A stretch of DNA of 64,000 bases from Cenococcum geophilum 1.58 (GCA_001692895.1 KV748215.1:479720-543719); one strand, 5' to 3'; shown: positions 10,120 through 22,133, numbered from the stretch's first letter. Notes: a model not told the origin generated them from the letters alone. Program-made: numbers and translations.

Positions 10120-11960
10120 ATAAGAAGCTTATATATTCTATATAACCTTATCTTTATAACTCTCTTAAATATAGTATATGCTCGTGTTTAGTAAATCGAT
10201 CTAAAAGGCCTATATAACTCCGCGCAGTCTTAGAAATCTTATTATTTCCCTTAAGACGGATATAAAAGCTCTTCTATAGGTCCGTAAGCATCTTTCCTAC
10301 ACTAGGAGAAACCCTAGATCTCTGCGATAAGCGTATATTTATAACCTCTTCTTGTATATTCTTTTTAAACTCTTTAATTTCTAGATACTGATATCTCCTA
10401 ACGATCTCTAATATATTAAACCAATCCGCCTATATCTGCTCCTACTCTAATGCAACCTTATTAGCCAGGGCTATTAAGTTATACTAATCACTGTATTGTA
10501 GCATCTTATTGTTATCTAAAGTTGTTAGTTGCCTCCTGGTTCGAGAAGACCTTTAGTGTTAGGTAGACTGCATTTTATATATACGATAATCTACCTTATT
10601 ATTAATAATGATTGGATCTGCTATCTGTTAGTTTACTTCTATATTTCCTCTGTTTTTAACTTTATATACTAGCTGAGGATCTTTCTAGGCCCTGATTTTT
10701 GTTGTCTAATACTTTTTAGGGGCTCTAGGGCTGTTTCTAGGGCTCGATATCTTTTATATAGAAGTGCCAGTTGTCCTCCTCATTCGCCTAACTATTTGGC
10801 TCTTCCCTTAGTTGCTTATCCTAGTGCTTGTCTAGCTGCTTGTTTAATTAGCTATCTAGGTATTAGTTTGGCTGCTCCTCTAGCAACTTATCTAGCTGCT
10901 TATATAGGAACTTGTCTAACCGCTTACTTAGTTACTTATCTAGATGCTTGTCTAATTAGCTGTCTAGGTATTAGTCTAGCTGCTTATTTGGCCACTCGTC
11001 TAGCTACTCTCTTAGTTATTTATTTCTATGCTAACCTAGCTACTCATTTAGTAGCTTATCGATCTGCTTATTAGCCTATTCCGCTAGTTGCTTATTTAAT
11101 ACAAAGTCTCCTAAGGGAGAGAACACTAAGGTTTTATCTAATATATTAATACTATTAGGTAGGTTGTCTGAGATAGATTTCTCTAATCTAATATATTGGT
11201 CTAGATTCTATATTATTTTATTAAATAGAGCGAAGGCTAGATTAGGATCGGTTTAGTTACCTTTAAAATCTTTTAGATTTAAGCAGTCTGCGCTAAAAGT
11301 AGGCTTATATAGAAAATTCTGGAGTAGGACGTTATTTATATCTATATTGTTAATAAAAGCGTCTATATTTTTAGAGACTATATCTACAGTTTCGACCATA
11401 GCCACGTTTAAGCCGTAATTGTATTAAAAGTCATCTATATAAGGAGAGAGAATGTTAGCTTCCTAAGATCCGGATATTAGGTTGGGTTTGGTAAGAATAA
11501 GATCTTTAGGGTCTACTATTAAGGGATTCTAAATCTGTTCTAGAAAGATATAGTTTATAAGGGTAAATATATTAAATAAATTGTTTATATTAGAGGTGGA
11601 ACTCTTTTAACATAACAGTTAGAAGTTATGGTTAATAGTTATTGGATATAGTTAATATAGAAGAAGGCGAACTTAATAGCTTAAGTAGGGTTTCCTTGTT
11701 CCAGTTATAACCTTTACTATACTATATAATATTAGCCTCTATACTAGATATAGAATAATAGAAGCAGTGCTATAGGGGGGACGGTATTAGCTTAGCCGTG
11801 TTTATCTCTGCGAGCTTCTAAGCTAACTATCTAGGAATGTCTCTCCGGATTTTCTCTAGGCCGCTTATAAGTAGCTTCTTTATGCAACCTCCCTATAGGG
11901 TTTGCTGTGGAACGCCTATTAAACGCATAAAAATCCGTTTAAACTATAGCTGTACTGGAA
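10120..11960 (-). pseudogene. Unidentified protein with a Q-L-D-K tetrapeptide repeat
   Basis: Minus strand. The upstream part (about 11400-11100) reads VETVDIVSKNIDAFINNIDI, NNVLLQNFLYKPTFSADCLN and LEKSISDNLPNSINILDKTL. It runs in the same frame into a tetrapeptide repeat (11096-10797). After the repeat the reading moves to another frame, with stretches such as VRRYQYLEIKEFKKNIQEEV, INIRLSQRSRVSPSVGKMLT and NNKISKTARSYIGLLDRFTK (about 10430-10170). The frame change could be an intron or an indel. The whole resembles one protein: helical N-part, long charged coil, conserved C-part. I do not recognise the family. Nearly all stops are TAA/TAG at Gln or Trp sites. Confidence 0.55.
10797..11096 (-). 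repeat. 12-bp tandem repeat (about 25 units) encoding Q-L-D-K repeats
   Basis: On the plus strand the unit is close to TAGCTGCTTRTC, repeated head to tail with point changes. On the minus strand each unit encodes four residues, consensus Lys-Gln-Leu-Asp, in frame with the protein on both sides at the start of the array. The open plus-strand frame here is the antisense shadow. TG is common and CA nearly absent on the plus strand. Confidence 0.85.
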
Positions 11961-12369
11961 AGCTTATTTAATTAGATATATAATAGATCTATTGCCGCCG
12001 TAGAGATATAAGACGACTAGGTAAGATCGAAAAATGCTAATAAACTAGCCTAGATATCCTAAAGAAGAAACAATTCGGGTAATACGCTCTGCTTTAAAAT
12101 AGTGCCGCCGTAATAACGAGGCGCAATTTTATGCTCTCCGCTGGCTAAAGCCGTCCGCCTATAATCTCTTGTCGTTATTAGCACTTATATAGGATTTAAG
12201 ATACTGCGAGTATATAAAGTGTGATATAAAGAGAAACATAAAGTCCGTGTAAAGCCTTAGAGGCTTATACTGCCTTATACCTTTATATATAAATTAGGCT
12301 CGCGCTATCTATGCTTAGGACCCTAGGAGTAACTTCTTTATTGCCTAATACTATTGGCATTTCTATCTT
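11961..12369. other. Unreadable RIP-degraded stretch
   Basis: No family recognised on either strand. It separates the minus-strand repeat protein from a plus-strand remnant. Confidence 0.4.
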
Positions 12370-12985
12370 TGAAAAAATGGAGGATTTAAAGGATCTATAG
12401 TGTAATAGTAATGGCTTGCCACCTAGGGAATGTTTAGGGTGCCCCTTTAACTTAAGGGATATGCTATATAAGGGATATTTAGTGATTATTAGACCGTAAG
12501 TTCTTATTTAAAACAGCGTTTAAGTTTATAGGCTAATACTATTTCTAGTCTTTTTGCGGCATAATAATAGGCCGTAGAATTAAGGTATGCCGAAATATTA
12601 TAAACCCTTTATTCGCGGTAAGCTGACGAAGAGAAACTAAGATGTTTATTATAGCTTTATAAGGATGTTTCTAAGCCCTATAATAGAGAAGTTAGTCTTA
12701 AGGGAGAGATAGGCATATAATATAGCTTTAACTTGGGATTATAATTCCGGGTGGGATATAAACCTTAGAATCTCATGGCGTGAGAAATCCTTCGCATTAT
12801 CTTTCTAAGCGGTGGTAATGCTAAAAATCTTATATCCTTATTATATATACCTAATAGCAGCTTTTATAGGAATGCCGTGGAGAGCGGCTTATATATGGCT
12901 TACTATAATTGGCCCTAACGAATAATAGTGGAATGGAACTATGAATGGCTTTATATTGGGGAGCTTTAGTATAGATCTTGTTTAG
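12370..12985 (+). pseudogene. Unidentified remnant with a Trp-rich hydrophobic segment
   Basis: Frame 2 from 12734 reads WDYNSGWDINLRISWREKSF, then VVMLKILYPYYIYLIAAFIG, MPWRAAYIWLTIIGPNE and a short tail to about 12975. Only a few stops interrupt it. The middle is hydrophobic enough for one or two membrane segments. Upstream pieces (about 12378-12480) are also readable. I cannot name a family; a fungal membrane protein is the most I would infer. Confidence 0.4.
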
Positions 12986-13084
12986 CGTTCCTAACGTATA
13001 TAAGTGCTTTGCTTATAGTTATAGTTTTCTCTACTATTAAATAGTTTATATAGCTGATTATATAACATTTAATATTTGCAAAAC

Positions 13085-13100
13085 TATTCTAACCTTTTTT
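13085..13100. repeat. Poly-T tract
   Basis: A homopolymeric T run in TA-rich sequence, without a neighbouring gene that would make it a polyadenylation or insertion mark. Confidence 0.5.
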
Positions 13101-13384
13101 TTTTTTTTAATTTTCCTATACGCAATGCTTTAATCTCTTATTTCTTAAACTGAATTAAACTCGTAGCTCTTAGAACTTGGTTGTTCCCTTAGGTAGTGTT
13201 TAATATCTTAAATTAGAGCATGATTCTGTAGTTGCCCCCCTTTTCTATTACTTAAATAAGGTTTTATGCGACGTATAGTACGTGACCTTCGCTCTTTTAA
13301 TCCTATTGCATCTAATCTAGAATCTCTAGTAGAGATTACCTGCTAAATATGTTAACTAGTGATTCCTGTATAGTTTATTATATT

Positions 13385-13520
13385 ATACCTGTATATTAAG
13401 TGCCTTTATCTCTGATTTTAAGCTTCGAATCTCTTTATATAATAGTGCCTCTTCTATTCTATGCTGATTTAGAGCAGTATAAGCCTCTTAATATAATATA
13501 GACCATTCTGAAGCTTATTC
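13385..13520 (-). pseudogene. Short helical, charged C-terminus-like remnant
   Basis: Minus strand reads EAYTALNQHRIEEALLYKEI, then RSLKSEIKALNIQV, a likely coiled coil. The layout is similar to the segment at 6.7-6.9 kb. Both could be transposase tails, but no catalytic core is visible. Confidence 0.35.
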
Positions 13521-13639
13521 GGTTTGTTTCTATATAGCGTTATCGGCCTTAATACGGCGCTTGATTTCGGTCCGAAGTTTGGTTTATATTTAATTATAAG
13601 CCCAAATTTCGCCTTGCAAGAGCTGCAATAACTAAAAGT

Positions 13640-14929
13640 ATTAATTTGTAGTAGGGATTATCTAAATAGTCATGCTGCTTGCTCTGTTGGGGTTTACTAC
13701 GTCTTATAAGGTAACATTGCCGGGTAAGGGCTATAGGTAAGGCTGTAAATAAGGGGCGGGAGTATCTATGGTATACTTGGAAGGTGTTAGGATAGTTAAG
13801 CTGTTATTACGTGTTTCCCATTGACGGCTAAATGGTATACTTTAAAGAAATAGGTGTCTAGGCATATAGTTATATTCCATAGTTTGTTAAGGACAGTGGA
13901 TAAAAATTACTTTACGATACGAACGTATAGCGGTTAAATATTCTATATAATTCCCGTAATTTTGAAATTAGTAAAAGCGAATTTTTATTTATAAATATAT
14001 TTTTTGTATTTTTTATTAGAAGCGCCAAAGCCATATAAATAATTTTAGACTCCTGCGCTTAGTATGAATTTTATTAATATAAATAAAGAAACTGTTTCTA
14101 ACTACTAGTGGCTATAGATTATAAGTCTTGCCGCTGGCACTAAAACTCTTCTTATAAACTTCTAGCCCCTAACAACATAGAGAGTAGCTTAATTTTAAAG
14201 CGCTTAAAAGTGGCTGAAGTGCCTAAAGAAGAAAGCTTAAAGCGCGTAAAGGTTTTTAAAGAAGCTTTTTAGTGTTACCCTCGGCCGCAAGGTTGTAAAG
14301 TCCCTACTAAGGCAGCACTTCTGCAAAATTCTTTAAAGTGTGTTAAGCTTCTACCAACTAGCCAAAATCCTAATCGTAGTGCCTTTAGCTCCTTACTTGT
14401 GCCTTTTAGTGCGAATCTAGACTTAAATATATAGCCTTATAATCCTTAGAGAGCTCTAACGCGTCTTAGAGATCTTATATAAGGAAATTAGCCATAGACA
14501 ATTTATGTTAATAAGGGCATAAATGGAATAATAATAGTAAAAAGGCTAGAAGTGGAGAAAGGCAAGGCAAAACTCGTAAAATTTTAACTACTTCGTTACA
14601 GAAACATTTCTCAAATTAGTTAAGTATTCTTAGATAACAATTAGATGTACCTTAGCTATAAATATTCTTGTTTTACTCTAGAGGAGATTCTTTATATTTA
14701 CTTACGTCTCTAGGAACGGCAGATATAAGTTATTACGATATTAGTAAGTTAAATAACATTGCTAGAGCTTGTTAAAGCACTAAATTAGTATAGATCTTTA
14801 ATGTAATTAAGTATATTAGTATGGTAGGATTACTTTATAGATCCGTTACTCTAAACGCAGTTAGAATTTGCGGCCGTAGTAGGCGTATCCTTTTATATAG
14901 CCACCCTAATTAATTCTACCTTTATATTA
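13640..14929. other. RIP-degraded stretch, nothing recognised
   Basis: TA-rich sequence on both sides of a slightly GC-richer patch near 13.68-13.82 kb. Dense stops occur in all frames. Confidence 0.4.
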
Positions 14930-15235
14930 AAATCTAACGTTTTATAGCTAATTTTAAAAAATATACCTAATAATTAGCGTCCTTAACGTTAAACTTAGAC
15001 CTAGAACAACTCGGATATATAGTGCTTAAATGTATAAACGGGCGGCCGTGGAAAGACCTTCGCGAAGTTGACTTTATTAGATAACAAAGGGCAAAGAATA
15101 GGGTTTTTAGTCTTAAATAGCCAGATAGGTAGAGCGGATATAAAGTTTTAAATGACTTTTTAGAGGAGCTTTTTAATACCAAGAAGCTAGTAATTGTGAA
15201 GTTAGATAAACCGGTATATTATATTAGTCTTAATA
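14930..15235 (+). pseudogene. Unidentified RIP-degraded coding remnant
   Basis: Frame 1 reads RFIANFKKYT, two stops, LASLTLNLDLEQLGYIVLKC, INGRPWKDLREVDFIR and later YKVLNDFLEELFNTKKLVIV. Few stops occur over about 100 codons and all could come from CAA/CAG/TGG. The minus-strand open frame at 14967-15182 is its shadow. No family recognised. Confidence 0.45.
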
Positions 15236-16489
15236 TTTACAGACTGCTTACTATAAAAGCACCTATATATATTACAGTGTAACCTTAACTACTTTTACCT
15301 ACTGCTATTCGTTGAGCTTGTTTCACTAGAGTATTTTAAGCTTTGGCGCGTATTAGAAGATAGCTTAGCTAAGTAAAAGGGATAATTTAGATATACTTAG
15401 TTTATAAAATATAAAACATTATATTTTATAATATTTAAACTTAATAATATTTAAGATTACTTATATTTAATAGGGTTTTCACTAATACCCTAGTTTTGAC
15501 TGAGCTAGCGTACCGCCTCTATTTTTATTGTTTAGCTAAAATTAAAGTAACGTATATTTAAAAGGCAGTGTTATGCTAAGGCTTACCTAGGTATAATAGA
15601 TATAACTTAGGTAAAGCTTTAATGTTCCTTTTGGTCAAATCTAGGGTATTAGTTAAAACCTATTACCTACGTTATTTTTACTTAGCTTTAAATACTAAAA
15701 TCTATTAAAATTATTTTAGTAAACGCTGGAGAAAAAAGAAAATAGAAAACAGCTCTATAGCATCCTATTACCTTTAGTAGTTAGCGTAGCTACGTCTATA
15801 CGGCCTTTTTGCAGGGGAAGTTTTGGTATTTTTATAGTTTAAGGGAAAGTTAATAAAACACGCTAACCACTAGACATGCTAGGAGGCCGTAGTATAAATT
15901 TATATTTCACGCCTATAACCGCGCGCGTTTATAAATATAAATAATAATTTAGCCTAGGTAAGGGGTAAGCAATTTAATTAATTTTGTAGTAAAGAGTTAT
16001 ATAATATCTTAAAGGAGTCCATAGAGTACTACCTAACAATTAGTCTTAGATTACTTTTAGTCTTTAAATCTTTTAACGTCTTTAATCCTTTATTTACTAT
16101 AAATACTCTTTCTCTACAATAGATTATTCTAATAGCTTTTTTTTAGGAATGGAATCTTGGAATTTTAATAACATAACCATCACTATAACGCTAATGAAAC
16201 TTAATCCGGAAGCCGAAGACTTTACTCCTTACTCCCTATCTATAAGCGAAATTAAAAGATTTTGTTCTAATATACCTTTAATTAACTGGCTTTAATAAGA
16301 TACTATAGAACTAAACCTATTTTAAGGCGACTTGGCTAAATCTAATAACCTTTATAAGTAAGTGGAAGACCTTACTAGGTATAATATTAAAATCTATATC
16401 TACTAATCCTAGAACCCTAATATAAAAGCAGATAAGTAAGTAAGACGTAGGCTATAACCGAGTGTTTAAGACGCGACCTTAATACCTTA
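15236..16489. other. RIP-degraded stretch, AT-rich
   Basis: No gene recognised. A short plus-strand reading near 16190-16260 (MKLNPEAEDFTPYSLSISEI) may be the start of the coiled-coil remnant that follows. Confidence 0.35.
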
Positions 16490-16645
16490 GAGGATTGGAT
16501 TCGCTAGATAGCAGAGTTTAAAAAGATAATGGCCGAAAGTTTTCGCCAAATTGCGGAGTTCGAAAAGACTATAAATGAAAGTCTTAACCATATAGGAGAG
16601 GCAGAAAAGATAATAGCTAAAATTGCGGGAGCTTTTAGTAATAAG
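16490..16645 (+). pseudogene. Coiled-coil remnant
   Basis: The plus-strand frame reads EDWIR*IAEFKKIMAESFRQ, then IAEFEKTINESLNHIGEAEK and IIAKIAGAFS, with heptad-like spacing of hydrophobic residues. The minus-strand open frame at 16487-16690 is antisense to this. The parent protein is unknown; the frame may continue from about 16190. Confidence 0.45.
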
Positions 16646-16917
16646 TATACTAATAGAGACCAATCTACTTATGGGGTAAGTTAATAGCATAGAGCTATTA
16701 GAGGAAGCTTTCTAGTTATTTAATTATATGTCCTGTATCTGCTCGCGTATAATATAATAATTAAAATTACTTTTAAGTTTTAATTAGTAGCTATATAGTT
16801 TTAGCCTACGCGGAAGAAATTCCTATAGTTTTTAATACGGTAAGGCTATTTTATTTATACGGGAAGGCATTTTCTAGTAAATGGAAGTTATATAGGACTC
16901 CGTTCCGTATAGAAACT

Positions 16918-17116
16918 AAAAAAAACTAAAATTAAAAGTTTAAGGGTACTTAATCCGTATGGGATTAGCAGACTTACTTAAATAGAATTACTTANTATTT
17001 TNGTCCGTACGGGTATAAAAAAATCTAAATTTAAAAGTCTAAGGGTAGTAAGTCCGTATAGGATTAGTCGGCTTGCTTAAAATAAATTATTTAGTATTTT
17101 TATCCGNATNGGAATT
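16918..17116 (+). repeat. 99-bp tandem duplication inside the palindrome cluster
   Basis: Two copies of a unit carrying two palindromes about 50 bp apart. Corresponding palindromes lie at 16955 and 17054, and at 17005 and 17104, which gives the 99-bp period. Flanking sequence such as TTAAAAGTYTAAGGGTA is shared by both copies. Confidence 0.7.
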
Positions 17117-17365
17117 ATAATAAAACGGCGTACGGAAATCACGAATAAAAAGGATTTCTACTAAAAATCCTATATAGGATATTTTCTTTTGCGNTTATNC
17201 ACNAAAAATAAGATAGAGAAACTGGAACTTTATTATTTTTCNAGAGATACTATCTATANGGGATGGCGTAGAAAATAANAAAAGAAAAGCTAGTAAATTT
17301 AAATGGTTTTAAATAAAGTTCCGTACGGGATAGAAAATAATAAAAGTATTATTTTTATAGCCACT

Positions 17366-17675
17366 TTTCCCGTATGGGAGGATGTTAAAAGAGGTATTTA
17401 AAAGCTAAATATAAAGAGAATTTTAGTAGAAATCCCGTATAAATATTATCTTTTATAAATATATTTTTAAAATGGAACACAAATTCTAGTTTTTATAAGA
17501 TTTTTTATTAAATTATTCCGTATAGGAGAATGTTAAAGAGGTATTTAAAAGCTGGATATAAAAAGGATTTAGTAGAAATCCTGTATAAATATTATCTTTT
17601 ATAAATGTATTTTAAAATGGAAACACAAATTCCAGTTTTTATAAGGATTTTTTATTAAAATTATTCCGTATGGGA
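17366..17675 (+). repeat. 148-bp tandem repeat bounded by palindromes
   Basis: Palindromes at 17370, 17518 and 17666 are 148 bp apart. The intervening units match closely throughout (for example GAGGTATTTAAAAGCT and TTATTAAATTATTCCGTAT, with small indels). Two full units plus the start of a third are visible. Confidence 0.8.
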
Positions 17676-17959
17676 TATTATAGAAAATGGGATATAAAAT
17701 CTAGGTAATTAAGTTTTAATATAGGATTAAAATTTAGTAGATTATTATATTTATTAGCTGTTTATACCATACGGGATAAAATTAAAAATAGTACTAAAGA
17801 TCTAGTAGTTAAAGGAATTATATATAAAAGTTCCCTATGGGATAAATAATCTATTAGTTAAAAGGGTTATAAATATACGTCCCATACGGGCAGTTAAGCC
17901 AGTAATATTCCATACTCCACGTATAATGGCAAGAAAATGAGCAAGATTATTAGATTTAG

Positions 17960-18330
17960 GGGAGACTAGAGATGTATATAGTTAGTATTGCCTCTATTAT
18001 ACTACTTATAGCTAAAGAATATAGTGCTGGCGTTGGAACAATATATAAACGCTCTAGTAGAGTTAGAGATATAACGGCATTTAGACTGCCTAGAGCAACT
18101 AGAGGAATTATAGGCCTTTATAAGACATTCCTAAATCTATACTAAGAGGATAAAAATTAAAGACGATAATCGATACCGTACGCAAGATGACTTATTTTCT
18201 AAGTATAAAACTTATAGCTTCTAGCGGGGAAAGATCTAAGAACTTCTCTTAAATCTATTGTACGCATAATAGCGTTACAAGTTTTTCACTCTTTTATTAA
18301 AGAAGCTTATGCAAAGAAGAATTGTAAGCC
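17960..18330 (+). pseudogene. Unidentified RIP-degraded coding remnant
   Basis: Plus strand reads LEQYINALVELEI*RHLDCL, then EQLEEL and RIKIKDDNRYRTQDDLFSKY, and later ELLLNLLYA and KFFTLLLKKLMQRRIV. It is probably helical, with all stops TAA/TAG. No family recognised. Confidence 0.35.
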
Positions 18331-19903
18331 GTTCTTTAATAATAAGTTAATAGCGCGTTATTAATAAATGCAGTTCATCTTAGTTGGAGGAGTGTGCTTA
18401 AAGGTGTTAACTTTAAGCGTCTAGCTTAGAATATAACAAGATATGACTAAATTAGGCTGTAAACAGCGAAGTTTGTTCCTTAGAAAGAAATAAGATTAAG
18501 GACTTATATAGTTTCTTTATAGTACGATAGGGCTTTAGCTTCGGCATTTATTCTAATAGGGTACGGCTTAAAGCTATAGAGGATAGTTATATAAAGGTGG
18601 CTAGATCTAAATCAATAAGATAGTAATTAGAAAGTAATAGTAAGTAGAATCAACTCTTGGATAATAAAAGCCCTATATTTAATAACTCTTATTAAATACC
18701 CCCTTTAAAACTCACTTCCTATACTTATAGATATAAGGTTATAAAGCGATACTATATTTAATAATAATCTATCCTGGAATACTGCTTAAGGACCTACGAG
18801 GATTGTTAGTAAGTTTTCTAAGGTTAATAAAGGTAATATATATGATTTAATATTATTAGAAGACCATACTTCTATATAACCTATAGGTATAGAGCTTTAT
18901 AGCTATTTCTACTAAGTATTTTAGAGGTATGTAATACGTGGCACTTATAATAGAAAGCATAGCTGCTTATACTAAGGCGTTATATACTAAGCGCTGGGCT
19001 TAGATTAAGACCAAATAAGCCTATTTATATATTAGCTACCGTGATCTAGCGTTTAGTATAAATTAATAGTTTTAATAACTTTATAAGCTTAAAGAGCCCC
19101 TAAGGGCTATATAGTTGATCTGCTAAGGGTTAAAGCATTCGCTAAGAAGCTGCAAAACTCGAGTGTTTTATTAAGATGTGTTATATTTATATAGAGTGCC
19201 ATAAACTCTATAAATAGAGCCCGAGTGATTAGATGGTACCCCTTATAGGTTAAATACTGCCTTTAGATAGGCTCTAGAACCTAGACGCATAAACGCCTTA
19301 GGGTTAGTAGTATAATTATAGACTAATAGATATCCCGCGTCCTTAATAATAGCATAGTTTCCTGTAAATTAGAAGACAAAGACTAGGAAATTCCTAGATA
19401 AGCCACTAAGACCTAAGCGAATAAGAAACCTGTTAAGATAAGCCTTATACTTAAGGAAGGACACCTCTAGCGGCAAAAAATCATACCTTAGTAGTCTATA
19501 TAACGCAACTTTTGGAGAAATGTGCTTAAAGGTATAGCTAGAGCTCTACGCTATATAAAAGAGGCGTTACTTTACTGTTTGTTCCTCCTCTATATCCTTT
19601 ATCCCTCTTCTATTCTTTAAACTCTTTTAGCTCTAGTATATATTAATCTTATAACCTTGCCGACGATATCTTTTATAGTTAAATAATAGCTATAGACTTC
19701 TAATCCTAAATAGAAGCAAACATCCTCTATACCCAATTAACCATTTGATATAGTTTCTTTGTATAGCGGCGGTGGTAATACTATCGCGGATGAGACCATG
19801 TATGCCGCCGAGGCATACTATAGTAAGGACAATGCCTAAGTTCTAGTAATTAGTTTGTAATATTGTTAATATAATTATAGGGGTGAACTCGAAGAATAAA
19901 TCT
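18331..19903. other. RIP-degraded stretch, nothing recognised
   Basis: No readable family on either strand and no repeat beyond general TA richness. Confidence 0.4.
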
Positions 19904-20383
19904 CGTTTTGGGAATGTTAGAGGAATCGCCTATACTAGGGTTATAAATAAAAGCTTAGAGTTTTTCGTGTTATAGGAGCCCGGGTAGGTGTCCGTAGTAA
20001 AATATTATAAAGGCCTAGAGTACCCAGTATACATCGCCATCAATAATAATAATGGCACGGCGTTAGTATATTGGGATTCTACTTAGGAGCTACCTACAAA
20101 TCTGCCATATAATAAGATTCGATTATACTATACTCGGAAACCGGCTTAATTTAATTAATATGCTAAAATATATAAAGAGCTTAAATAGATAATAAGAGGT
20201 GGAGCGAGGTAAGGATACTAGTTAAAAGAGCAGTCTAAAGAGTCGCTAAAGGAAAGGGGATATAAACGGAAGGCAGATAAGCTGTTAGAGAAAGCCGTAT
20301 ATAAGTAGAAGGTAGATACTAACATCTATAACGAAGGTAAGAAGATAGAGGCTTAATAGTAACGTAATAGGAGACGAAGCTAA
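19904..20383 (+). pseudogene. Unidentified RIP-degraded coding remnant
   Basis: Frame 2 reads RFGNVRGIAYTRVINKSLEF, then VSVVKYYKGLEYPVYIAINN, ALVYWDST, NKIRLYYTRKPA and a Lys/Glu-rich helical end (KESLKERGYKRKADKLLEKA). It covers about 160 codons with stops only at likely Gln/Trp sites. No family recognised. The end in basic residues could be a nuclear or nucleic-acid-binding tail. Confidence 0.45.
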
Positions 20384-20689
20384 ATCTAATCTAATTAAAC
20401 TATCACGGAATATTGCATAAATTGTTAAGACGGGGAAACTACGTAATTAAGTTAAGTAGCTTAATAATCTAAAATAATACTAGGCTCTTCTCCCTATCTT
20501 TCCGGCAAGTTTTATTAAGATTACTAACCTCTAATATATAATTATTCTAATGCCTAAGAGCCTTTAATTAGCCAAGCAGTAATTCTGAAGGCTCGGTTGG
20601 TATAATAGTAGGAAGAATAACTGGTTTCTGAACCATCTTTATGTTAATACTCTTGTAAATAGGAAGTTTAATACTTATAAGTTTCGTAG

Positions 20690-22133
20690 TATAAAATAAG
20701 TAATTGTCGATCTAAGGTATGTAAGGATAAATCTGGCCTATAAAATCCAAGATCTAAGTATTTATCCTCTTTAATAATTCCGTACTAAAATCTGAGATAG
20801 CTTAGAGTTTTACTCTAGTGCCGTTATTGTTATAAACTAGATTAAACCCTTCCGCCTCTAAGCTTAAGTTCTTAAAGATTAGGTTAAATTCCTCTGGATT
20901 TCTAGTATGTTCCGCTAAAGTGTTAAGGGCATCCTTTATAAGCAGCTCCCCTTTTAAGTATCCGGCTTGTTTAATATATACTAGGTAATTTAGAATAGGG
21001 TAATTTAAGTAAAAGTAAAGGATAATAGACTTTGCCTGTATATGGACTAGCGGAAAAGATTACATTATAATATTGCCGATAAAGGATTTTAATCTAAATA
21101 AGTAATAAAATTAAAGTTTATATAGGCAAAATATTCTATCTACGAAGCTTTATTTATATAGCTAGACTAAGAATAGTATAGGTTTCTTAGAAAACGCTAC
21201 TAATAGTTACTCCGTAGAAAAGATTACGCGCGCTTTGCAACCGCTATATTATTTTATAAATAGTTTTTAAGAAAGAAACTTAAAACTTCTATAATCCGCC
21301 TAAAAGCGGAGTTGCAGCTATCCTCACTATATAGATATATAGGAGAAGCATCTATAATGCGGTATTAGTAGTAGATTTAAACTATATTCCTAGCTATAAT
21401 AATAAAATAGGAATATCTAATATAAGACGTTAACTGGGAAATTTATAAAGTATAAATTTGGATATAAGATCTTAAAATCTATTAGCTTAGCCAAAACTAA
21501 ATAGCTTATTATACTACCTGATTCTACTTTTACGACTAAAGATATTTCTCCTACTCTATTACCTTTATCTTCGCACTGTTGTAAATTCTAAAGGCTAAGA
21601 GCGCACTCTAATTTATTAATTCTTTTCTATTTGTAGTGGTTCTCCCATTTAAGATCTTAAAGGTGAAGTTTAAGCTTAGCCTCGTTATTAAAGATCCGCT
21701 CCTTTACTTGCCTAAGCTAATCTTTAAACTGCTTTAACTTCTTAAACCTTATCCATCTTGCGTTTTTAAGCTCTTTACGGCACTTAAGTAGTGCGGCTTC
21801 TGCCTCTAAATGTTAATCTTAAAGTACACTAATTGTTACTCTTGCTTTATCCAGTTCGGTTTTAAGTTTTTAAATTTAAAGTGTAGAGTTCTGCTCGCGA
21901 AGAAAGAATTCCTTAAGAAACCCCTAATTGGTGCGGCTGTTAGACTTTTGGTAGAGAGAGCAATAGCTTATACTCTTTTCCTTATTAGTAAAACTATTAG
22001 TAAAAGAAGAATTTAGACCTACTGGAGTGCTTAAATTAGTACTAGAAGAGTCTATTTTAGGTATTAAGCTATTATTTCTTAAGATAAAGTAAAATTCTAA
22101 GATTAGTATATAACCTCTTACATTATAAGACAA
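20690..22133 (-). pseudogene. Coiled-coil protein remnant
   Basis: Minus strand. From 22133: SLIPKIDSSSTNLSTPVGLN, then EQNSTL, KLKTELDKARVTISVL, HLEAEAALLKCRKELKNARW, RFKKLKQFKD and LRQVKERIFNNEAKLKLHL. This is a typical alpha-helical coiled coil to about 21.6 kb. Further on, about 21000-20800, comes AGYLKGELLIKDALNTLAEH, then TRNPEEFNLIFKNLSLEAEG. The layout resembles the longer coiled-coil remnant at 26.3-28.4 kb, so they may be related, but I could not align them residue by residue. Function unknown. Confidence 0.5.

Larger units (their letters stand above)
16850..17915. repeat. Cluster of degenerate CCCGTACGGG palindromes
   Basis: Very AT-rich sequence carries about fifteen copies of a palindrome near CCCGTACGGG or CCCGTATGGG. 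Examples are at 16955, 17005, 17054, 17321, 17369, 17518, 17666, 17767 and 17882; others are further decayed (17104, 17128, 17435, 17833). Ten undetermined bases fall in the first part (16995-17279), two inside a palindrome. No coding sequence is seen. It is not a CRISPR array, because the spacers are unequal and partly repeated. Confidence 0.75.

Noticed and set aside
10796..11074. Plus-strand open frame of 92 codons, Leu/Ala/Tyr-rich
   Set aside because: It is the antisense of the 12-bp repeat whose minus strand continues in frame with readable protein; the hydrophobic look comes from the repeat.
16850..17915. Possible CRISPR-like array
   Set aside because: Eukaryotic context, unequal spacing, palindromic 8-12 bp units and repeated rather than unique intervening sequence.
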